Assembly (NCBI GenBank): GCA_021731445.1
Contig: JAKFXK010000018.1
Location: 1 to 45,606, forward strand
Reading direction: 5' to 3'
DNA: 45,606 bases
DNA from: Nevskiaceae bacterium
Lineage (GTDB): Bacteria > Pseudomonadota > Gammaproteobacteria > Nevskiales > Nevskiaceae
Shown here: piece by piece, positions 40,541-45,606 of the stretch
How positions within the stretch are numbered: position 1 is the stretch's first letter
Layout of the letters: the number at the start of each line of letters is the position of its first letter
The notes under the pieces: model-generated
Databases searched by the model: none
What the model saw: only the letters and a program-made list of their open reading frames with translations
What the model was told of the DNA's origin: nothing
Program-made: the position numbers and the translations under genes

Positions 40541-41946
40541 TGCCGAAAACCCTGTTCGACAAAATCTGGGACGCCCACACCGTCACCCCGCTCGACGACG
40601 GCGACACGCTGATCCTGATCGACCGCATCTTTCTGCACGAGCGCACCGGCGCGGTGGCGCTGGAAAGCCTTGCTGAAGCAGGGCGCACCGTGCGCAACGC
40701 CGAGAATGTCTTCTGCACCATGGATCACATCGTCGACACCTTGCCCGGCCGCAGCGACATCACCCTGATGCCCAGCGGCACCGACTTCATCCGCAGCACC
40801 CGCCGTGCCGCGCGCGCGGCCGGCATCACGCTGTTCGATCTCGATGACCCGCGTCAGGGCATCGTCCATGTGGTGAGCCCGGAACAAGGCATCGCCCTGC
40901 CCGGCCTCACCCTCGTGTGCCCGGACTCGCACACCTGCACGCTCGGCGGGCTGGGCGCGCTGGCCTGGGGTGTTGGCTCAACCGAATCCGAGCACGCGCT
41001 GGCCACGCAGACACTGCGCATCAACAAGCCGCGCAACCTGCGCGTGCGCTGTGAGGGCCTGCTGCCCGCAGGCGTCACCGCCAAGGATCTGATCCTGCAT
41101 CTCATCGGCCGCTACGGCGCCAGCGGCGGTGCCGGTTGCGTGGTCGAGTTCGCGGGCCCGGCCATCGAAGCGCTGGAGGTTGAGGCGCGCCTGACCCTGT
41201 GCAACATGGCGGTGGAGTTCTCCGCCTTCACCGGCATCGTCGCACCCGATGCCAAGACCGAAGCCTATGTGCGCGGCCGCCCCTACGCGCCCGCAGCAGA
41301 GCACTGGGATGCCGCCGTCACCCACTGGCGCACCCTGCACAGCGATGCCGATGCGGTGTTCGACCGCGAGCTGGTGATCGACTGCGGCGCACTCTCGGCG
41401 GCCGTCACCTGGGGCACCAGCCCACAGCACAGCACCACCGTTGCGGGCTGCGTGCCCGACCCCGCCGCCGTCGCTGACGACAACACCCGCAGCGCCATGC
41501 AGCGCGCGCTGGTCTATATGAACCTGCAAGCCGGACAGCCGCTGCGCACGCTGCCCATCGACGCCGCCTTCATCGGCAGCTGCACCAACAGCCGCCTCTC
41601 GGATTTGAGGCTCGCTGCCGACGTGCTGCGCGGCCGCAAGGTGGCCGCGGGCGTGAAGGCGATCTGCGTGCCCGGCTCCTCACTGGTGAAGCGCGCGGCC
41701 GAGGCCGAGGGACTCCATCAGGTGTTTATCGATGCCGGCTTCGAGTGGCGCGAGTCCGGCTGCTCGATGTGCTTCTACGCGGGCGGCGAGGCCATGGGCT
41801 ATCGCCAGCGCGTGATCAGCTCCACCAACCGCAACTTCGAGTCACGGCAGGGGCCGGAGACGCGCACCCATCTCGCCAGCCCCGCCACTGTCGCCGCCTC
41901 GGCCGTGCTCGGTCGCATCGGCGAAGCCAGCGAGCTGCTCAACTGA
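40540..41946 (+). CDS. Aconitase-family hydro-lyase, large subunit 2 (LeuC/DmdA-like)
   Basis: A 468-residue LeuC-type large subunit with [4Fe-4S] ligands C348 (IGSCTNSR), C408 and C411 (GCSMC), plus CPDSHTCTLGGLGA and STNRNFESRQGPETRTH. It pairs with the LeuD-like small subunit 2 bases downstream. It is about as long as LeuC and clearly related to the copy at 6671-8101, though not nearly identical. Dimethylmaleate hydratase (DmdA/DmdB) and isopropylmalate isomerase share this architecture. The preceding imidase genes and the dimethylmalate-lyase-like gene argue for hydration of an alkylated maleate. No leuA or leuB is found nearby. Confidence 0.85.
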   Translation: MPKTLFDKIWDAHTVTPLDDGDTLILIDRIFLHERTGAVALESLAEAGRTVRNAENVFCTMDHIVDTLPGRSDITLMPSGTDFIRSTRRAARAAGITLFDLDDPRQGIVHVVSPEQGIALPGLTLVCPDSHTCTLGGLGALAWGVGSTESEHALATQTLRINKPRNLRVRCEGLLPAGVTAKDLILHLIGRYGASGGAGCVVEFAGPAIEALEVEARLTLCNMAVEFSAFTGIVAPDAKTEAYVRGRPYAPAAEHWDAAVTHWRTLHSDADAVFDRELVIDCGALSAAVTWGTSPQHSTTVAGCVPDPAAVADDNTRSAMQRALVYMNLQAGQPLRTLPIDAAFIGSCTNSRLSDLRLAADVLRGRKVAAGVKAICVPGSSLVKRAAEAEGLHQVFIDAGFEWRESGCSMCFYAGGEAMGYRQRVISSTNRNFESRQGPETRTHLASPATVAASAVLGRIGEASELLN

Positions 41947-41948
41947 CC

Positions 41949-42551
41949 ATGCAAGCCTTCACCCAGCACAGCGGCATCGCAGCCCCCCTGCTGCGCATCA
42001 ACGTCGATACCGACGCCATCATCCCCTCGCGCGAGATGAAAACCGTCGGCAAGCGCGGCCTTGCCGAAGGCCTGTTCGCAGGCTGGCGTTATGTCGCGCA
42101 AGGCAGCCGCGAACCCAACCCGGAGTTCGTGCTCAACCAGCCCGCCTACGCGGGCGCGAGCATCCTGCTCTCCGGCGCCAACTTTGGCTGTGGGTCATCA
42201 CGCGAGCACGCGGTATGGGCGCTGGTGGAATACGGCATCCGCTGCGTCATCGCGCCCAGCTTCGGCGCGATCTTCCACAACAACTGCATCCGCAACGGCC
42301 TGCTGCCGATCGTGCTCGACGATGCGGCCGTGAAGTCACTCGCCACGGCCACGCCGCTGCACATTGATCTCGCCACACGCAGCATCACCACCGCCGATGG
42401 CCGCGTGCTGCCCTTCAACATCGAACCCGCGCACCACCTGATGCTGCTGGAAGGCCTCGACGGCATTGGCCTCACGCAGAAAAGCCAGGCGCTGATCGAC
42501 GCCCACCTCGTCCGCGACCGCGCCGCGCGGCCTTGGGTGTATCGCCGCTGA
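41949..42551 (+). CDS. Aconitase-family hydro-lyase, small subunit (LeuD/DmdB-like)
   Basis: A 200-residue swivel-domain subunit of usual LeuD length. INVDTDAIIPSREM is the N-terminal signature, GANFGCGSSREHAVWAL the conserved loop, and APSFGAIFHNNCIRNGLLPI the substrate-contacting segment. It forms the active hydratase with the LeuC-like protein encoded just upstream and may also serve the orphan large subunit at 6671-8101, since it is the only small subunit in the window. Its stop overlaps the start of the kinase gene by 1 base. Confidence 0.88.
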   Translation: MQAFTQHSGIAAPLLRINVDTDAIIPSREMKTVGKRGLAEGLFAGWRYVAQGSREPNPEFVLNQPAYAGASILLSGANFGCGSSREHAVWALVEYGIRCVIAPSFGAIFHNNCIRNGLLPIVLDDAAVKSLATATPLHIDLATRSITTADGRVLPFNIEPAHHLMLLEGLDGIGLTQKSQALIDAHLVRDRAARPWVYRR

Positions 42552-43390
42552 TGCCCTCGCCTCTCAGCCCCGCCACCTTGCAGGCCTACCAGGAACTGGC
42601 AGCCTGGCTGGTAGCCCGCCACCGCAGCACCGGCCTGCGCGTGCTCGGCATCAACGGCGCGCAGGGCAGCGGCAAGAGCACGCTCGCGGCCTTTCTGGTC
42701 AGCCACCTTGCGGAGCGCTACGGCCTCAAGGCCCTCGCCGTCTCGCTCGATGATTTCTATTTGAGCCGTGCCCAGCGCGCCGAGCTGGCCGCGACCGTGC
42801 ACCCTCTGCTCATCACGCGTGGCGTGCCCGGCACCCACGATGTGCAGCGTGGTATCGCCTGCCTGCGCGCGTTGCCGCATCTGCAAACCGGCGAGGTCTG
42901 CGCGCTACCCACTTTCAGCAAGGCCATCGACGAAGCCCTGCCCCCAGCGCACGACCGCCTGATCACGCAAGCGCCCGACGTAGTGCTGTTCGAGGGCTGG
43001 TGTGTCGGCACCCCGCCGCAGGATGCCGCCGCGCTGGCCGCACCCATCAACGCACTGGAACGCGACGAAGACCCGCACGGCATCTGGCGGCAGTTCGTCA
43101 ACACACAACTGGCCGGCCCCTATGCCGAATGGTTCGCGCAGCTCGATGCGCTGGTGTATCTGCAAGTGCCGGGCTGGGCGCAGGTGCAGCAATGGCGCGC
43201 GCAGCAGGAGCAGGAAACGGCGGCGAGCAATCAGGGCCACTCAGCCTTGCTGGATGAGCGCTTGCGCGAGCGGTTTATGCAGCACTACCAGCGCCTGACC
43301 CATCATGGCTTTGAGGCACTGCCCATGCGAGCAGACGCCACGTTGCGCCTCGACCTTGATCACGCCATTGCAACGAGTCGTTACCGCTGA
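42551..43390 (+). CDS. P-loop kinase, plant/yeast-type D-glycerate 3-kinase-like
   Basis: A 279-residue kinase with Walker A GAQGSGKST (36-44), SLDDFYLSRAQR (Walker B-like region) and FEGWCVGTPP, the pattern of the GLYK/Tda10 kinase family related to phosphoribulokinase. Glycerate 3-kinase makes 3-phosphoglycerate. It is the last gene of the operon and joined by TGATG to the LeuD-like gene. It may drain a C3 by-product (glycerate via hydroxypyruvate or tartronate semialdehyde) into glycolysis, in line with the hydroxyacid dehydrogenase and FAD oxidase genes nearby. In other genomes this kinase is also found in unrelated settings, so the link is tentative. Confidence 0.75.
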   Translation: MPSPLSPATLQAYQELAAWLVARHRSTGLRVLGINGAQGSGKSTLAAFLVSHLAERYGLKALAVSLDDFYLSRAQRAELAATVHPLLITRGVPGTHDVQRGIACLRALPHLQTGEVCALPTFSKAIDEALPPAHDRLITQAPDVVLFEGWCVGTPPQDAAALAAPINALERDEDPHGIWRQFVNTQLAGPYAEWFAQLDALVYLQVPGWAQVQQWRAQQEQETAASNQGHSALLDERLRERFMQHYQRLTHHGFEALPMRADATLRLDLDHAIATSRYR

Positions 43391-43536
43391 AGGTTTGCAA
43401 GGTGGCAGAACAGGATGCTTGTCGGTATGGCGGCGGCGCAACGGGGTTATCGTTGCATTTCGACACTCAGGCTAATTAAAGAATGTCCTGACCCCGTTCC
43501 GTCAATTTGCTGCTCGGCTTAAGAAAGAAAAATCAC
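43391..43536. other. Gap with inverted repeat aacggggt/accccgtt
   Basis: AACGGGGT at 43440-43447 and ACCCCGTT at 43491-43498 form perfect 8-base arms around 43 AT-richer bases. It may mark the left border of the foreign-looking segment that follows. No gene is seen; the promoter and ribosome site (AAGAAAG) of the gene at 43537 lie at its end. Confidence 0.45.
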
Positions 43537-44361
43537 ATGCTCTACGAACAAGCTTTCATGTCGTTGCCGGAATTCTTGACCGGCCTGCCATATAAAGACT
43601 TCGACTACGAAGGAACCTTGATGTCTGCTTTCTCAATGGCGGTTCTTCAGGAGCTGAACGGTCGGAACATCAACAACCCAATATCCTGCCTTCGCTCAGA
43701 AGTGACCTACCCTGCGGCCCCAGGAAAGAGGGCCGATATACATCTTGATCTGGAGTCAATGAACATTCTGACTCCGGAACTGAAGCAATACGGCATCTAT
43801 AGGCATAACTGGCTAGAGGCGAAGTACTTCCGACTCAACGACGAAGACAAGCCTACGGTTGATTCTCTCAAGGTTGTCCTACTCATTCTGAAAGACCTGA
43901 TACGCCTAGTAGCTCTACCGCCAGAGGACAACAGACCGACTAGCGAGGCCGCTCGTTTTTTGCTTCACGCATATCAAGGCGAACCGAAGAAGCACATAGC
44001 GGAAAAGAAAAACACGCGAGGAGGCGCTGTTGGCTTTACCCGCACGTGGGTGCGAAAAATTCGTAGCGCTGGCATCCAAACGATCGAAACTATCCACGCG
44101 GCTGGCGAAGTAACTCAATTTGACGCGATCATCGGGGCACCGCTCCGAGGGCTGGAGGTATCAATGAAGGTTGCAAACCTCGTGTATGAACCTCGAACTG
44201 CCGCTACCAATGTCTACTGGTGTTATCTAACGCGAGTTGATGACTTCAAAGTCAGCCTCGGTGCCGAATGGTACGAAAGAAAAGATGGCACTTTTACTGA
44301 GAGCGCGCCGGGTGCCGCTCAGATCGTTATTACGGCAATTGCAGCTGGCCTAGCACAGTGA
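43537..44361 (+). CDS. Accessory protein with possible PD-(D/E)xK nuclease core
   Basis: A 274-residue protein of unknown family. Its DNA is visibly lower in GC and differs in codon use from all neighbours, which indicates horizontal acquisition. GKRADIHLDLES, then about 20 residues later NWLEAKYFRL, gives the D...ExK spacing of PD-(D/E)xK nucleases, so a restriction or defence role is possible. The rest has no motif that I know. ATG 43537 is chosen over TTG 43507, with a purine-rich AAGAAAG upstream. It carries no site of the A-F type and probably has nothing to do with catabolism. Confidence 0.5.
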   Translation: MLYEQAFMSLPEFLTGLPYKDFDYEGTLMSAFSMAVLQELNGRNINNPISCLRSEVTYPAAPGKRADIHLDLESMNILTPELKQYGIYRHNWLEAKYFRLNDEDKPTVDSLKVVLLILKDLIRLVALPPEDNRPTSEAARFLLHAYQGEPKKHIAEKKNTRGGAVGFTRTWVRKIRSAGIQTIETIHAAGEVTQFDAIIGAPLRGLEVSMKVANLVYEPRTAATNVYWCYLTRVDDFKVSLGAEWYERKDGTFTESAPGAAQIVITAIAAGLAQ

Positions 44362-44662
44362 GGCTGAACAGGCGCTTCCTGTCGACGTATTTTCCTTCGC
44401 TGCGACAAATTTACGGCTGATGCTGCGCATTAAACGTCCGCTTGCTGATTTCACCTCTGAAATGATTGAGTAGCTGCCGAGCGCAGAAGCAGGCCGCATC
44501 TCTGATCTGCACCATTGCAGCAAGGTTGCGCCTGCGCCCGTGAGTCATGGAGAACAACGCCTCCACGCTTCAAACCTTGGCCCAAGCTCACATTGACATA
44601 ATTGATATATCAATAATACATTTGCCGACATCGAAGCCCCTTTCCTTCAAGGTGATGCGCGT
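44362..44662. other. Intergenic region of about 300 bases
   Basis: No credible gene. The first 200 bases show nothing that I recognise and may be residue of the foreign segment. Regulatory site F lies at 44597-44622 and a ribosome site (AAGGTG) for the nitrilase-family gene at 44649-44654. Confidence 0.5.
44597..44622. promoter_or_regulatory. Regulatory site F: perfect palindrome ATTGATATATCAAT within a longer motif
   Basis: ATTGATATATCAAT (44601-44614) is a perfect 14-base palindrome. The reverse complement of the full site reads AATGTATTATTGATATATCA then ATTATG, which joins the AATGTATTAT form of sites A and D to the TTGATATA form of sites B and E. It lies 41 bases before the nitrilase-family start. 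Confidence 0.55.
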
Positions 44663-45606
44663 ATGTCAGCAATGGGTGCAGAACCTCAAACCAAGCGGGT
44701 GCGGGTGGCGGCGGCGCAGTTCGCGGTCGGCACTGATCTGGATACCAACCTCGCGACCTGCCTGCACTGGCTGCGCGAGGCGGGCCGCTGCAAGCCCGAT
44801 CTGGTGGTGCTGCCGGAGTTCGTCAACCACGCCTCCTGGTACGACGATGCCGAGCACTGCCGCCGCGTCTCGGTAACGCTGGATGGCCCTTTTGTGGCGG
44901 CACTCGCAGCCGGTGCGGCCCAGATCAGCGCCTATGTGGCGGTCAACTGCACGGTGCTGCGCGATGACGGCATCTGCACCGGCACCAGCCTGCTGTTTTC
45001 GCCCACGGGCGAGCTCTTGGGCAGCAGCGACAAGCAGGTGCTGATCGGCCACGAGAATGATTTTTTGCAGCGCGCGAAGCAGCCGGGGCCGATCATTGAA
45101 ACGCCACTCGGCAAGCTCGGCCTTTACGCCTGCATGGATGGCGTGGTGAGCGAAACACCGCGCTGCCTGGCGCTGCGCGGGGCGGAAATTCTCTGCAACA
45201 GCCTCAACTCTTTCGCCACTGACGAAGGCTCGCTGCACATCCCGGTGCGCGCTGCGGAAAGCCGCGTGTTTGTGGTCGCCGCCAACAAGGTCGGCCCGCT
45301 GATTCCGGAGGCGATTCTGGAACCCGTGAGTGCTGCCACCGGCATCCCGATCCGCTTTTTGAGTGGCGCGGGCGATAGCCAGATCGTCGCGCCCGATGGC
45401 ACCGTGCTCGCACTCGCCTCGCCGGACAAGGCCGAGGTGATCTGGGCCGATATCGACGTGAGCGAGGCGCGCAGCAAGCAGCGGCCGGATGGCACCAATG
45501 TGTTCGCGGCGCGCCGACCAGAGCTTTATGCCGCCATCGCGCAAGACCCGGCCACGCAGCCTGCACCGAGCTTTGAGGGCGCGGAGCAGCTCACCGTCGC
45601 CGCCAT
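44663..45606 (+). CDS. Nitrilase-superfamily amidohydrolase (runs off the right edge)
   Basis: At least 314 residues of a carbon-nitrogen hydrolase with the full triad: E52 in VVLPEFVNH, K124 in GSSDKQVLIGHE and C157 in LYACMDGVVSET. The family includes nitrilases, aliphatic amidases and carbamoylases; the sequence after the Cys (LRGAEILCNSLNSFA) is typical. ATG 44663 is preferred to an in-frame ATG at 44672 because AAGGTG lies 8 bases upstream. The gene reads on past the window, so its C-terminus and its operon partners are not visible. Regulatory site F upstream ties it to the catabolic regulon; amide or imide nitrogen of pyrrole products is a possible target. Confidence 0.85.
   Translation, partial: MSAMGAEPQTKRVRVAAAQFAVGTDLDTNLATCLHWLREAGRCKPDLVVLPEFVNHASWYDDAEHCRRVSVTLDGPFVAALAAGAAQISAYVAVNCTVLRDDGICTGTSLLFSPTGELLGSSDKQVLIGHENDFLQRAKQPGPIIETPLGKLGLYACMDGVVSETPRCLALRGAEILCNSLNSFATDEGSLHIPVRAAESRVFVVAANKVGPLIPEAILEPVSAATGIPIRFLSGAGDSQIVAPDGTVLALASPDKAEVIWADIDVSEARSKQRPDGTNVFAARRPELYAAIAQDPATQPAPSFEGAEQLTVAA

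Noticed and set aside
225-43390. Steroid or aromatic compound degradation cluster
   Set aside because: Rieske, SDR, CoA-transferase and MFS genes would fit, but there are no acyl-CoA dehydrogenases, thiolases, KstD or meta-cleavage dioxygenases, and the chlorophyllase-, RCCR- and NOL-like genes would be unexplained.
44666-45544. A 292-codon minus-strand frame at the right edge
   Set aside because: It is antisense to a nitrilase-family gene with a complete catalytic triad that reads off the window; the antisense product has no domain.

Overview
The window is high-GC proteobacterial DNA, most likely gammaproteobacterial. The signs are a Pro/Ala-rich TonB receptor with a typical plug, two lipobox hydrolases, tightly overlapping ATGA gene junctions, and many short inverted repeats of the gtcattcccgcg..cgcgggaatgac kind. 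It is almost entirely one catabolic supercluster of about 43 kb, arranged as back-to-back operons. No tRNA, rRNA, CRISPR array or complete transposase gene was seen.

Main interpretation (inference from family recognition, no searches run): this looks like a bacterial chlorophyll or linear-tetrapyrrole degradation locus. Four protein classes of the plant PAO/phyllobilin pathway occur together. They are a chlorophyllase with lipoprotein signal (11941-12933), two chlorophyll b reductase (NOL/NYC1)-like SDRs (13767-14567, 15684-16487), a Rieske oxygenase of the broad class that includes pheophorbide a oxygenase (225-1415), and two red chlorophyll catabolite reductase (RCCR)-like proteins (1556-2356, 14564-15388). 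A second block looks built to mineralise the dialkylmaleimides that come from oxidised pyrroles: two cyclic-imidase/allantoinase-type deacetylases, a maleamate-amidase-type cysteine hydrolase, aconitase-family hydratase subunits (two large, one small, dimethylmaleate-hydratase style), a 2,3-dimethylmalate-lyase-type enzyme, and a CoA-transferase plus HMG-CoA-lyase-type pair. The first block works on macrocycles and bilins, the second on monopyrrole fragments. The step linking them is not assigned; FAD monooxygenase, flavin reductase, double cupin, GST and lipocalin-like proteins are candidates.

Layout: 1-161 end of an unrelated lipoprotein gene; 225-1415 (-) Rieske oxygenase; 1556-11698 (+) RCCR1, hydrolase, unknown, CoA-transferase, lyase, LeuC-like, membrane protein, GST, MFS, membrane protein; 17341-11941 (-) epimerase-like, NOL-like, RCCR2, NOL-like, racemase-like, chlorophyllase; 17409-25235 (+) MFS, FAD monooxygenase, two hydrolases, MFS, double cupin, flavin-reductase fusion; 25293-26507 (-) diguanylate cyclase; 28534-26753 (-) racemase-like and dimethylmalate-lyase-like; 28612-32975 (+) SDR, hydroxyacid dehydrogenase, VOC protein, unknown, FAD oxidase; 36733-33139 (-) TonB receptor and membrane protein; 36901-43390 (+) membrane and periplasmic proteins, cysteine hydrolase, two imidases, LeuC/LeuD-like, glycerate-kinase-like; 43537-44361 foreign-looking nuclease-like gene; 44663-end nitrilase-family gene.

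Six AT-rich, partly palindromic sites (TTGATATA / TATTATTGATAT type) lie in the intergenic regions in front of these operons and nowhere else that I noticed. They suggest one regulon whose regulator is not encoded in the window. Several palindromic repeats and two MITE-like elements sit between the genes; both MITE-like ends coincide with stop codons.
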